Shown here piece by piece: positions 1-8,849 of a DNA stretch of 50,689 bases; the first letter of the stretch is position 1; each line of letters starts with the position of its first letter. The stretch is from an uncultured Rhodospirillales bacterium (GTDB lineage Bacteria; Pseudomonadota; Alphaproteobacteria; Acetobacterales; Acetobacteraceae), in NCBI GenBank assembly GCA_903927465.1, contig CAIYMY010000041.1, forward strand, positions 1 through 50,689, given 5' to 3'. The position numbers were made by a program, and so were the translations under genes. Below the pieces are notes generated by a model that saw only the letters and a program-made list of their open reading frames with translations, did not search any database and had not been told where the DNA came from.

Positions 1-10
1 CCCTGGCGAT

Positions 11-1303
11 ATGCAAGCTCTCGACCCCGGCGCGCGGCGCGCCATTCTGGAAGCGGTGGATGAGCTGCGCGCGGAAAGCATCTCCATGCTCTCGCGCTTG
101 GTGCGTTGCCCCTCAACGCTGGGCAATGAGGCATCGGCCTTGAATGAAATGGCGCGGATTTATGAGGGGCTTGGCCTGACACCCCAGCGCATTCCAACCG
201 TGCCGAGCGCGCTTGAAGGCCATCCTGGTTTCTCGCCACCGCTGATTTCTTATGAGGGGCGCGACAATGTTGTTGCGGTCTTCACGCCGCGCGAAACGAA
301 GGGGAAAAGCCTGACCCTGCAAGGCCATGTGGATGTGGTGCCGGAAGGGGCCGCCGATATGTGGGAAACCCCGCCCTATGAGCCCGCCATTCGCGATGGC
401 CGCATGTATGGCCGTGGCGCCGGCGATATGAAGGCTGGCATTATTTCTTACGTCACGGCCTTTCGCGCCCTGCGCCGCGCTGGTCTGCAACCGGCAGGCC
501 AGGTGCAGATGCATTCAGTCATTGAAGAAGAATGCACCGGCAATGGCGCGCTTGCCGCGATGCTCGCCTTGCCGCGCACGGATGCCGTGATCATCCCCGA
601 ACCAGGGCCTGGTCTGCCCGCCATGTATAGCGCGGAAGTGGGCGTGATTTGGGCCTGGGTCACGGTTTCTGGTCGCCCCGCCCATGTGCGTGACATGCAG
701 GCCGGCGTGAATGCCATTGAAGCAGCCAGCACCATCGCCGCGCATTTCAAGGAATACGAAGCCCAGATGAACCGGGCCGAGAATATCCACGCGTCCTTCC
801 ATGGCGTGAATCATCCGGTGAATGTGAACCTCGGCACGATTGAAGGCGGTGAATGGAATTCATCCGTGCCAACCCGCGCGCGGATTGGCCTGCGCGTTGG
901 TGTCATGATGGGCAATAGCGCCGCCGCGGTGAAAGCCGATATTGAACGCCTGGTGGCGAAGGCAGCGCAGGATGAAAAGCTGCGCGGCGCCAAGGTGAAG
1001 CTGGAATTCAAGGGTTTTATGGCCGAACCCTGCGTCTTTGATATGCAGGCGCCGATTGTGAAACTGGCCAAGCGGCATTTCACCGATGTCTCTGGCGGCG
1101 CCTTGCGCGATTACCCCTCGGCAGGGCTGACGGATGGGCGGCATTTCGTGCTGCATCAGGGCACACCAGTCGCGTGCTTTGGCCCGGACGCGCAGGATAT
1201 TCACGGCATTGATGAAAGTGTTGGCCTTGATTCCATGCATGACATTACCCGCACCATTGCGCTGACCATGGCGGAATGGTGCGGCGTGGAGAAAGCATTA
1301 TGA
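11..1303 (+). CDS. M20 family deacylase/peptidase (ArgE/DapE type)
   Basis: Predicted cytoplasmic zinc amidohydrolase that removes an acyl group or cleaves a dipeptide-like amide; the substrate cannot be read from the sequence. The 430-residue protein has the M20 metal-site order: GHVDVV (H106, D108), GRGAGDMKAG with D139, the acid cluster EEE at 172-174, and a C-terminal DIHGIDES histidine near 399. This length fits the ArgE/DapE/ACY1 group, and the lid domain falls between the two catalytic halves. The ATG at 11 is only ten bases into the window, so the upstream promoter and any earlier start are not visible. Its TGA overlaps the ATG of the next M20 gene (ATGA), indicating translational coupling in a three-gene hydrolase operon. 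Family assignment is firm; specificity is open. Confidence 0.9.
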   Translation: MQALDPGARRAILEAVDELRAESISMLSRLVRCPSTLGNEASALNEMARIYEGLGLTPQRIPTVPSALEGHPGFSPPLISYEGRDNVVAVFTPRETKGKSLTLQGHVDVVPEGAADMWETPPYEPAIRDGRMYGRGAGDMKAGIISYVTAFRALRRAGLQPAGQVQMHSVIEEECTGNGALAAMLALPRTDAVIIPEPGPGLPAMYSAEVGVIWAWVTVSGRPAHVRDMQAGVNAIEAASTIAAHFKEYEAQMNRAENIHASFHGVNHPVNVNLGTIEGGEWNSSVPTRARIGLRVGVMMGNSAAAVKADIERLVAKAAQDEKLRGAKVKLEFKGFMAEPCVFDMQAPIVKLAKRHFTDVSGGALRDYPSAGLTDGRHFVLHQGTPVACFGPDAQDIHGIDESVGLDSMHDITRTIALTMAEWCGVEKAL

Positions 1304-2562
1304 GCACAACAAACCTGCCCCTTTCCGGCGCCCGGCTTTGGGATAGCCTGATGGAACTCGCCAAGATTGGCGGCACGCCCAAAGGCGGCTGCAATCGACA
1401 GACTCTGACGGATCTTGATTCCGAAGGCCGCCATTTGCTGCGCCGTTGGGGTGAGGCGATTGGGTGCACGCTTAGCGTTGATCGCCTCGGCAATATGGTG
1501 CTGCGCCGCGAAGGGCGTGACCCCAAGCGCAAGCCTGTCGCCATGGGCAGCCATTTGGATACGCAACCAACTGGCGGGAAGTTTGACGGCCCGCTTGGTG
1601 TGCTGGCCGGGCTTGAAGTGCTGCGCGCGTTGCATGAAGCCGGGATTGAAACCGAAGCGCCCTTGGTGCTGATCAATTGGACCAATGAAGAAGGTGCCCG
1701 CTTTTCGCCCCCCATGATGGGCAGCGGCGGCGCGATGGGGATCTTCCCTGAGGCTGATGTGCTGGCGCTCCGCGATAGTGACGGCAAGGCGTTTGGCGAT
1801 GAACTGACGCGCATCGGCTGGCGGGGAGACGCCGATCCCGCTGGCTTGGCTGATCTTGCCGCCTATTTCGAATTGCATATCGAACAGGGTGCGCTGTTGG
1901 AGAATGCCGGCAAGGATATTGGCGTGGTGACGCATGCCCTGGCGCAAGCCTGGTATGAGGTCACCATTGAAGGCGCTGAATCCCATGGCGGTTCCCCCAT
2001 GGCCGGGCGGCGCGATGCCATGATGGCCGCGGCACCGCTGATGGCAGCGATTGAGGATATCGCGCTTCGTGCCGTCAGCCCCACTGGCGAACCAGGCCGC
2101 GCCACGGTTGGGCGCCTCACGGTCTATCCCGATAGTCGCAATATCGCGCCATCGCGCATCTGGTTCAGCATTGATACGCGCCATGGTGACCCGGAATTGC
2201 TCGCGCGCATGGGGGCGGAGATTCGCGCCAAGGCAACGGAACTATCCGCCGCGCGGGGTGTGACCATCACCATCGCCGATTTCTGGCAATCGCCGCTCAC
2301 ACAATTTGATGCGGCGCTGGTCGGGCGAGTGCGCGATGCGGCATCGCGGCTTGGTCTGCCGCATATGGATATGCCAACCGGCATTGGGCATGATGCGGTT
2401 TATGTCGCGCGGCGCGTGCCGGCGGCGATGATTTTCTGCCCCTGCCATGGCGGCATCAGCCATAATGAAGCGGAAAGCATCACGCCTGCCTGGGCCGAAG
2501 CGGGCTTGCGCGTGCTGGCTGATGCCGTTTTGGCGACCGCTGGGATTGCAAAGGAAAAGTGA
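1300..2562 (+). CDS. Zn-dependent hydrolase, allantoate amidohydrolase / N-carbamoyl-L-amino acid hydrolase type (M20)
   Basis: Hydantoinase/carbamoylase branch of M20, which hydrolyses N-carbamoyl amino acids, allantoate or related ureido compounds. The 420-residue product shows GSHLDT with H85, GGKFDGPLG with D96, NEEGARF at 129-135 and HIEQG at 193-197, which are hallmarks of this branch and separate it from the upstream paralogue. I chose the ATG at 1300 because it overlaps the upstream stop as ATGA and directly precedes the conserved N-terminus; an ATG 24 bases earlier lies inside the upstream gene. One base separates its stop from the M81 gene. Neither hydantoinase nor ureidoglycolate genes are adjacent, so allantoin catabolism is not supported by context, and another carbamoyl or acyl substrate is equally possible. 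Confidence 0.9.
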   Translation: MSTTNLPLSGARLWDSLMELAKIGGTPKGGCNRQTLTDLDSEGRHLLRRWGEAIGCTLSVDRLGNMVLRREGRDPKRKPVAMGSHLDTQPTGGKFDGPLGVLAGLEVLRALHEAGIETEAPLVLINWTNEEGARFSPPMMGSGGAMGIFPEADVLALRDSDGKAFGDELTRIGWRGDADPAGLADLAAYFELHIEQGALLENAGKDIGVVTHALAQAWYEVTIEGAESHGGSPMAGRRDAMMAAAPLMAAIEDIALRAVSPTGEPGRATVGRLTVYPDSRNIAPSRIWFSIDTRHGDPELLARMGAEIRAKATELSAARGVTITIADFWQSPLTQFDAALVGRVRDAASRLGLPHMDMPTGIGHDAVYVARRVPAAMIFCPCHGGISHNEAESITPAWAEAGLRVLADAVLATAGIAKEK

Positions 2563-2563
2563 C

Positions 2564-4066
2564 ATGACACGCATCGCCATTGGCGGCTTTTTACATGAAA
2601 GCCATTCCTTCGCGCCGCTGCCGACCGGCTGGCAGGAATTCGTCAAACCCGGCGGCTTTCCACCGCTGCAACGCCCCGCTGGCTTGATTCAAGCCATGCG
2701 CCCAACCAGCGCGCCGATTACGGGTGCGATCATGGTGGCGGAAGAAGCAGGCGTTGAACTCGCCCCCTTGGTCTGGTGCTTCGCCAATCCTGCCGGACCA
2801 GTGACGGCTGACGCTTTTGAACGCATCGCGGCCTTGCTGATCGGCAGCCTTTCCGATGCCATGGAAGCCGGGCCGATTGATGGCGTCTATCTTGATCTGC
2901 ACGGTGCCATGGTGGCGGTGGGTTTTGACGATGCCGAAGCCGAAGTGCTGCGCCGCGTGCGCGCCGTGGTGGGCCCAGATTTGCCCATCGCCGTCAGCCT
3001 TGATCCGCATGCGAACAAAACCGCGGAGATGGTCGCCCTTTCCGATGTGCTGGTGCCTTTCCGCACCTATCCGCATGTGGATATGAAGCCGGCCGGCGCG
3101 CAGGCAACGCGCCTATTGCTCCGCATGATCAAGGAAACCCGCAAGCCGGCAAAGCTGTTTCGCGACCTGGATTTCTGGACGCCCTTGCCCGGTCAATGCA
3201 CCATGGTCGCCCCCATGGCCGATGTCATGGCGGAACGCGCGCGTCTGGGCGCCGCATCAGGCGTTTGGGAATTGGGTTTCTGCTTTGGCTTTCCCTATGC
3301 CGATTTCCCTGGCTGCGGCATGGCGATTGCGGCTTATGCCGATACGCTTGATCAAGCAGGCGCGGCGGCGGAAGCGCTGGCCGCTTTCATTGCCACCAAG
3401 GAACCGGAATTCGCGCTTGGTGTCGCAACCGCTGCCGAAGGCGTGGCACGCGCCATCAGTGCGCGTGGCGCCAAGGGCCCTGTGGTGCTGGCCGACACAC
3501 AAGACAATCCCGGCGGCGGAGGCCATGGCGATACCACCGGCTTGCTCGCGGAATTGATCCGCCAGAATGCGCAAGGTGCCGTGCTGGCGCCGATGAATGA
3601 TGCCGAAGCCGCTGCCGCTTGTCATGCGGCGGGGGAGGGTGCGCGCCTTACGCTTGATCTCGGTGGCAAGAGTGATGGCGTGCCGTTGCGTGTGGAGGCA
3701 ATCGTCGAAAAACTCTCTGACGGCTGCTTCACACTCAGCGGCCCGATGGGCAAGGGCAATCCTGCTGATCTGGGGCCATCAGCGCTGATCCGCGTGGCGC
3801 CTGGCGTGCGCGTGGTGGTGGTGAGCCGCAAGATGCAGGGCCATGATCAGGAATTATTCCGCCAGGTAGGCGTGGAGCCTGCGGAACAGGCGATTATCGC
3901 GGTGAAATCCAGCGTGCATTTCCGCGCGCATTTCCAGCCGATCTCGTCTGAGGTGATTGTGGTAACCGCGCCCGGCCCTGTGGTGGCGGACCCGGCGATT
4001 TTGCCCTTCACCAATCTGCGCCCCGGCTTGCGTTTGCGCCCCGGCGATAATCGCGCCTGGGGGTAA
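2564..4066 (+). CDS. M81 family metallopeptidase (MlrC-like)
   Basis: Member of the microcystinase C (MlrC/M81) family, zinc enzymes that cleave linear peptides or other amides. The 500-residue protein begins MTRIAIGGFLHESHSF, the typical family N-terminus. It carries the metal-binding segments DLHGAM at 111-116, SLDPHAN at 145-151 and TYPHVDM at 168-174, plus a glycine-rich DNPGGGGHGDTT segment in the C-terminal half. The ATG at 2564 is preferred because it follows the previous stop by one base; an open frame extends 39 codons upstream but only inside the neighbour. Most family members have nothing to do with microcystin, and the two M20 partners suggest catabolism of a small amide or peptide. 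The stop codon abuts the stop of the convergent kinase with no spacer. Confidence 0.9.
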   Translation: MTRIAIGGFLHESHSFAPLPTGWQEFVKPGGFPPLQRPAGLIQAMRPTSAPITGAIMVAEEAGVELAPLVWCFANPAGPVTADAFERIAALLIGSLSDAMEAGPIDGVYLDLHGAMVAVGFDDAEAEVLRRVRAVVGPDLPIAVSLDPHANKTAEMVALSDVLVPFRTYPHVDMKPAGAQATRLLLRMIKETRKPAKLFRDLDFWTPLPGQCTMVAPMADVMAERARLGAASGVWELGFCFGFPYADFPGCGMAIAAYADTLDQAGAAAEALAAFIATKEPEFALGVATAAEGVARAISARGAKGPVVLADTQDNPGGGGHGDTTGLLAELIRQNAQGAVLAPMNDAEAAAACHAAGEGARLTLDLGGKSDGVPLRVEAIVEKLSDGCFTLSGPMGKGNPADLGPSALIRVAPGVRVVVVSRKMQGHDQELFRQVGVEPAEQAIIAVKSSVHFRAHFQPISSEVIVVTAPGPVVADPAILPFTNLRPGLRLRPGDNRAWG

Positions 4067-4990
4067 TCAGCGGGCTTCGAGCAAGCCGCGCACCGCATCC
4101 GGAAAGGGCAGGGGCGCCACCGCACCATAGCCCGTGGTGGAAAGTGCTGCGGCGGCATTGGCGTAGCGCGCAGCCTCCAGCGGCGCATCGCCTCCCAGCA
4201 AGCGCGCGAGGAAATTGCCGGCAAAGCAATCCCCCGCGCCAGTCGCATCCAGCGCCGCCACTTTGCAAGCGGGGATGCGGTTGCGTGTTTCGCGCGTGGC
4301 CAGGATGGCGCCCTCAGTGCCGCATTTCAGCACCACCAGGGGCGCGAGCCGCAAATAGAAATCGCAGATTTCATCAGGCTTTTGCAGTCCCGTCAGCGCC
4401 ACCGCATCATCCAGCGACGGCAGCGCGATATCGGCCATGGCGATGGCAGCATGGATCACGGCAGCGGCGCGTGACGCTGGCCAAAGCCTGAGGCGCAGAT
4501 TGGTGTCATAGGAAACGCGCACCCCAGCCGCGCGGGCAATTTCCATGGCACGGAAGCTGGCATCACAGGCGCTGGTCGAAATGGCTTGGCTGATACCGGA
4601 CAGATGCAGGTATTTCGCGCGACGAATGGCCGCTTCCGGCACATCCGGCGGACCATAAAGCGCCGCCGCGCTGCCGCTGCGATAAAAACTGAAATGATGC
4701 CCGCGCGCATCATGCGTAACGAAGTAAATCCCTGTCGGCGCGGCCGGGTTGCGGATGACATGCGCCGTATCCACGCCTTCCTTTGCCCAAAGCGCCATGA
4801 AGCTTTCGCCCGGCCCATCTTGGCCAAGCGCGGTCAGCATCCCAACCGAAGCGCCCGCACGCGCGGCGGCGATGGCGGCGTTGGAGGTATCTCCGCCATG
4901 CCCTTCCAAATAATAGCGCCGCCCATCCGCGCCCGGCTTTTGGGCGTTGAATTCCAGCATGGGTTCGCCGAGGCAAAGAATATCAGCCAT
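4067..4990 (-). CDS. PfkB family carbohydrate kinase (2-keto-3-deoxygluconate kinase-like)
   Basis: Ribokinase-fold sugar kinase that phosphorylates a sugar or sugar acid with ATP in the cytoplasm. The 307-residue protein has the N-terminal substrate-side motif GGDTSNAA at 32-39 and the C-terminal PfkB signature DATGAGDCFAGN, which supplies the anion hole and catalytic Asp. The GGDTSN form is common in KDG kinases, so KdgK is the leading guess, but fructokinase or another ketose kinase cannot be excluded. The ATG at 4990 is preferred over an in-frame TTG two codons earlier. It is transcribed towards the M81 gene, with touching stop codons, and away from the FAD dehydrogenase across a 65-bp divergent gap. 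Confidence 0.85.
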   Translation of the reverse strand: MADILCLGEPMLEFNAQKPGADGRRYYLEGHGGDTSNAAIAAARAGASVGMLTALGQDGPGESFMALWAKEGVDTAHVIRNPAAPTGIYFVTHDARGHHFSFYRSGSAAALYGPPDVPEAAIRRAKYLHLSGISQAISTSACDASFRAMEIARAAGVRVSYDTNLRLRLWPASRAAAVIHAAIAMADIALPSLDDAVALTGLQKPDEICDFYLRLAPLVVLKCGTEGAILATRETRNRIPACKVAALDATGAGDCFAGNFLARLLGGDAPLEAARYANAAAALSTTGYGAVAPLPFPDAVRGLLEAR

Positions 4991-5055
4991 GCCCAATGCT
5001 TGGCCGATGCAATGAAGGATTTCAAGCGCGCCGCAAGACGGACTATAGAACCCCC

Positions 5056-6720
5056 ATGATCCGCCTGACCGAATTGCGCCTGCCGCTGCACCACCCGGAC
5101 GATGCCTTGCGCAGCGCCGTGCTGGGGCGGCTTGGCATTGCCGATGTGGCGCTGCAGGCGATGCATGTGTTCCGTCGCGGCTACGATGCGCGCAAGCCCC
5201 AGGCGATCATGCTGGTCTATACGCTGGATGTTGAAGTCACTGATGAAGCCGCGTTGCTCGCGCGCCATGCAGGGGATCAGCGGATCAGCCCGGCGCCGGA
5301 TACGGAATATCGCTTCGTCGCCCGCGCGCCATCGGGTATTCGCCGCCCGGTGGTGGTGGGCACTGGGCCTTGCGGCTTCATGGCGGCGCTGCTGCTCGCA
5401 CAAATGGGCTTCCGCCCGTTAGTCCTGGAACGCGGCAAGGTGGTGCGCGAACGCACCAAGGATACTTGGGGGCTTTGGCGGCGTGGCGTGCTGAACCCCG
5501 AAAGCAATGTGCAATATGGCGAAGGTGGCGCGGGCACTTTTTCCGATGGCAAGCTCTATAGCCAAATCCGCGATCCGCGCCATTACGGGCGCAAGGTGCT
5601 TGCTGAATTCGTCAAGGCCGGCGCACCTGAGGAGATTTTGTACGTCTCCAAACCGCATATCGGCACATTTCGGCTGGTTTCCATGGTGGAGCATATCCGC
5701 GCCGAAATCGAAGCCTTGGGCGGCGAATACCGCTTCGGCGCGCGGGTGGATGATGTGCTGATTGAGACCGATGCCGATGGGCAGCGCCACCTGCGTGGTT
5801 TGGTTTTGGCGGATGGTGAGGTGATTGAGGCGGATCATGTGATCCTCGCCCTTGGTCATAGCGCGCGCGATAGTTTCGCCATGTTGCACGCGCGCGGGGT
5901 TGCCATGCAGGCCAAGCCTTTTTCCATCGGTGTGCGCATTGAACACCCGCAAGGCATGATTGACCAAGCGCGTTTCGGCCCAAACGCCGGCAATCCGCTG
6001 CTGGGTGCGGCGGATTACAAGCTGGTGCATCACGCGGAAAATGGCCGCACCGTCTATAGTTTCTGCATGTGCCCAGGCGGCACGGTGGTAGCCGCCACGA
6101 GTGAGGCCGGGCGCGTGGTGACCAATGGCATGAGCCAATACTCGCGCGCCGAACGCAATGCCAACGCCGGCATTGTGGTCGGCATTTCGCCCGAGGATTA
6201 TCCGGGCGATGTCCTGGCCGGGTTGGCCTATCAACGCCATTGGGAAAGTGCCGCCTTCATCGCCGGCGGTGGCGATTATCGCGCGCCCGCGCAGCTTGTT
6301 GGCGATTTTCTGGCCGGGCGCCCCAGCACGGGGCTGGGCGAGGTACTTCCCAGCTATAAGCCCGGCGTGACGCCCACCGATTTGGCGCAATGCCTGCCTG
6401 ATTTTGCAGTGGAGGCAATGCGCGAAGCTTTGCTTGCCTTCGATAAGCAAGTGCCAGGCTTTGCCCGCCCTGATGCGCTGATGACTGGCGTTGAAACCCG
6501 CACCAGCAGCCCCATTCGCATCCCACGCGGCTTTGATTTTCAAAGCGTGAATACGGCAGGACTTTTCCCAGCCGGTGAGGGTGCAGGCTATGCCGGCGGT
6601 ATCTTGAGCGCCGGCGTGGATGGCATTCGCGTGGCTGAGGCGCTTGCGCTGGCGCTTACAGGCCAACCCATTCCGCGCGATATGAGCCGCGGCGCGGAAT
6701 CAGCCATGAGTTATGGCTGA
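5056..6720 (+). CDS. NAD(P)/FAD-dependent oxidoreductase (COG2509-type FAD dehydrogenase)
   Basis: Cytoplasmic flavoprotein of the uncharacterised FAD-dependent dehydrogenase group. The roughly 90-residue N-terminal region (MIRLTELRLPL..., then RRGYDARK near 41-47) precedes a Rossmann FAD site at GTGPCGFMAA (102-111) and LVLERG about 20 residues on. The segment NVQYGEGGAGTFSDGKLYSQI and the C-terminal GEGAGYAGGILSAGVDGIRVAEAL are typical of the family. Length is 554 residues from the ATG at 5056; the open frame extends upstream but only into the kinase promoter region. The substrate of this family is not established, so no pathway is assigned. It stands alone, 61 bp before the SDR gene. Confidence 0.85.
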   Translation: MIRLTELRLPLHHPDDALRSAVLGRLGIADVALQAMHVFRRGYDARKPQAIMLVYTLDVEVTDEAALLARHAGDQRISPAPDTEYRFVARAPSGIRRPVVVGTGPCGFMAALLLAQMGFRPLVLERGKVVRERTKDTWGLWRRGVLNPESNVQYGEGGAGTFSDGKLYSQIRDPRHYGRKVLAEFVKAGAPEEILYVSKPHIGTFRLVSMVEHIRAEIEALGGEYRFGARVDDVLIETDADGQRHLRGLVLADGEVIEADHVILALGHSARDSFAMLHARGVAMQAKPFSIGVRIEHPQGMIDQARFGPNAGNPLLGAADYKLVHHAENGRTVYSFCMCPGGTVVAATSEAGRVVTNGMSQYSRAERNANAGIVVGISPEDYPGDVLAGLAYQRHWESAAFIAGGGDYRAPAQLVGDFLAGRPSTGLGEVLPSYKPGVTPTDLAQCLPDFAVEAMREALLAFDKQVPGFARPDALMTGVETRTSSPIRIPRGFDFQSVNTAGLFPAGEGAGYAGGILSAGVDGIRVAEALALALTGQPIPRDMSRGAESAMSYG

Positions 6721-6781
6721 CTTGCGGAGCGGCCACAGTCTTGCAAGGCTACCTGATCAAGAATGACCAGGAGGAAATATT

Positions 6782-7534
6782 ATGCGCGTTGCGAATAAGG
6801 TTGCGTTGATTACCGGCGCGGCATCCGGCATGGGCGCCGCGACCGCACTGCTTTTGGCGCGTGAAGGCGCGAAGGTAGTGGTGGCCGACATGATGGAAGC
6901 CGAAGGCCGCGCCGTGGTCGCTGAAATCACCAAGGCCGGCGGTTCCGCAAGCTACATCAACCTGGATGTAGCGGATGAGGCGCAATGGGAAGCCGCCATA
7001 GCGGCCGTGCTTGCCGCGCATGGGCGGCTTGATGTGCTGGTGAATAATGCCGGCATTTCCGGCAGCAACACCAATAACCTTTATGATACCGCGCTGTGGG
7101 ATCGCATCATGGCCGTCAATGCGCGCGGTGTTTTCCTTGGCGTGAAGCACGGCGTTGCCGCCATGCGGAAAACCGGCGGCGGGTCCATCATCAACCTGTC
7201 CTCGATCTCGGGCGTGGTTGGGCAGGATCGTATTCATTGCGCCTATAACGCTTCCAAGGCAGCGGTGCGTTTGCTCACGAAATCAGTTGCCGTGCAGGAA
7301 GGGCCTTCCGGTATTCGTCTCAATACAGTGCATCCCGGCCTCATGCCGCCCATGCGCACCAGCGGCGCCACGGCTGACCCCGTGTTTCGCGCGAAAATGC
7401 TCGGCCATGTCCCGATGGGCCGCCCCGGTGAGGTGGATGAGGTTGCCTACGCCATTCTATTCCTGGCGTCAGACGAATCATCTTATATGACAGGGTCAGA
7501 AATGCATGTGGATGGCGGGTATCTCGCTTCCTGA
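6782..7534 (+). CDS. SDR family NAD(P)-dependent oxidoreductase
   Basis: Classical short-chain dehydrogenase/reductase of 250 residues. It shows the cofactor motif TGAASGMG (12-19), NNAG, a catalytic Ser in NLSSISG, the YNASK active-site Tyr/Lys pair, and the C-terminal SYMTGSEMHVDGGY that closes most classical SDRs. An acidic residue in VVADM after beta-2 favours NAD over NADP. A strong ribosome binding site AGGAGG lies about 8 bases before the ATG, which fixes the start. The substrate is unknown; cyclohexanol-, hydroxysteroid- and 3-oxoacyl-type SDRs all look like this. It converges with the CoA-transferase gene, and a 12-bp hairpin lies at their junction. Confidence 0.92.
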   Translation: MRVANKVALITGAASGMGAATALLLAREGAKVVVADMMEAEGRAVVAEITKAGGSASYINLDVADEAQWEAAIAAVLAAHGRLDVLVNNAGISGSNTNNLYDTALWDRIMAVNARGVFLGVKHGVAAMRKTGGGSIINLSSISGVVGQDRIHCAYNASKAAVRLLTKSVAVQEGPSGIRLNTVHPGLMPPMRTSGATADPVFRAKMLGHVPMGRPGEVDEVAYAILFLASDESSYMTGSEMHVDGGYLAS

Positions 7535-7546
7535 TCTTGCAGCTTC

Positions 7547-7580
7547 GCTGCGCGGGTTGGCTTTAGATAACCCGCGCAGC
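7547..7580. terminator. Hairpin at the junction of convergent genes
   Basis: A perfect 12-bp inverted repeat (GCTGCGCGGGTT, 7547-7558, with its complement at 7569-7580) has a 10-base loop between the SDR and CoA-transferase stop codons. The right arm covers the last codons of the CoA-transferase. No run of T follows on either strand, so it is at best a weak bidirectional terminator or a 3'-end stabiliser. The stem is seen directly; the function is inferred. Confidence 0.5.
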
Positions 7581-8783
7581 GGTTAGCGCTTCCATTTCGG
7601 CATCCGATAATTTCAGCCAATCGCGATAGATTTCGCCATTATGCTCGCCCATGGCGGGGCCAAGCCATTTCACCTCACCAGGTGTTTCGGAAAGCCGCGG
7701 CACAAGATTGGGAATGGCCAATTCGCCAATGCGCGGGTCCTGCATCATCAGAATATTGCCGCGCGCCTTGTAGTGCGGGTCTTCGAAAATCTCATCGATG
7801 GCATAGACCGGGCCGCAGGGAACCTGTTCTTCTTCGCAGGTTTGCAGCAATTCATCGCGCGTCAAGCTGCTGGTCCAGGCGCCGACATAGGCATCCACTT
7901 CTGCGCGCGCGGCTTCACGCTCGCGGATGGTGCCCCATTTGCCATCATCGCCAAGCTCCGGCGCGCCCATCGCCGCCGCAAGCCGCGCGAAAATTTTGTC
8001 GGACGTGCAGGCTATAGCGATCCAGCGATTATCCTTGGTGGGGTAATGGCTATGCGGCACAACATTAACCGTGCCCGGCCCCATGCGTTCCCGCACATAG
8101 CCCTTATGGTGAAAGGCCGGGGCCAATTCATCCAGAATACGAAAGACCGGTTCGTAAAGCCCAATATCCACCACCTGGCCGCGCCCGGTTTTGCGCCGCG
8201 CTTCCATGGCCAGCATGGCGCCCATGGCACCGTAAATGCCAGAAAGATAATCCGGGATGGTGGCGGAACCAGGCGTAACGGGCGGACGATCCGGATAGCC
8301 CGCCAGATAGGAAAGACCACCAAAAGCATTGCCAATGCGCCCGAAGCCAGGGCGGCCGCTATAGGGCCCCGTTTGCCCATAGCCGGAAATCCGCACCATG
8401 ATCAGGCGCGGATTGATCGCATGCAGCACATCCCACCCAATGCCCCATTTTTCCATTGTGCCTGGCTGGAAATTCTCCACCAGAATATCCGCATCCGCGC
8501 ACATGCGCTTGAGCAATTCCGCGCCTTCGGGCTTGCGTAAATCAAGCGTCGCGGATTTCTTGTTCCGGCATTCCGAAAGCCAGGGCAGCGTATCGCCATT
8601 GGGCGTGACGGTGCCGAATTTACGCAAGGGATCGCCCACTACGGGCAATTCCAGCTTGATCACCTCGGCGCCGAATTCCGCCAATTGCGTGGTGGCGAAA
8701 GGGCCGGAGATAAAGGTGGAAACGTCAATGACGCGCACCCCTTCCAGCGGCAATACACGGGGTTCTGGCGCGGCTTCAGACAT
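7563..8783 (-). CDS. CaiB/BaiF family CoA-transferase (class III)
   Basis: Class III CoA-transferase that moves CoA between carboxylic acids through an aspartyl-CoA intermediate. The 406-residue protein begins with PLEGVRVIDVSTFISGPFATTQLAEFGAEVIKLE, the family N-terminus. It contains LVENFQPG, RISGYGQTGPY and VVDIGLYEPVF, and ends with the typical WLGPAMGEHNGEIY region. The Asp in GRGQVVDIGLYE is the likely catalytic residue. It lies 66 bp downstream of the HpaB-family gene on the same strand, suggesting co-transcription and a role in activating an aromatic or branched acid that the flavoenzyme also handles. The exact acid is not evident. Confidence 0.92.
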   Translation of the reverse strand: MSEAAPEPRVLPLEGVRVIDVSTFISGPFATTQLAEFGAEVIKLELPVVGDPLRKFGTVTPNGDTLPWLSECRNKKSATLDLRKPEGAELLKRMCADADILVENFQPGTMEKWGIGWDVLHAINPRLIMVRISGYGQTGPYSGRPGFGRIGNAFGGLSYLAGYPDRPPVTPGSATIPDYLSGIYGAMGAMLAMEARRKTGRGQVVDIGLYEPVFRILDELAPAFHHKGYVRERMGPGTVNVVPHSHYPTKDNRWIAIACTSDKIFARLAAAMGAPELGDDGKWGTIREREAARAEVDAYVGAWTSSLTRDELLQTCEEEQVPCGPVYAIDEIFEDPHYKARGNILMMQDPRIGELAIPNLVPRLSETPGEVKWLGPAMGEHNGEIYRDWLKLSDAEMEALTAARVI

Positions 8784-8849
8784 GGGGCGTTTCCTTGGCG
8801 TTACCGGAAGTCTGGGGCGATGGAATTGGGCCGGTCAAGCGTGATGGGC

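Noticed and set aside
5419-6666. 415-residue antisense open frame
   Set aside because: It lies wholly within the FAD dehydrogenase gene, has no family-like sequence, and long antisense frames are expected in GC-rich DNA.
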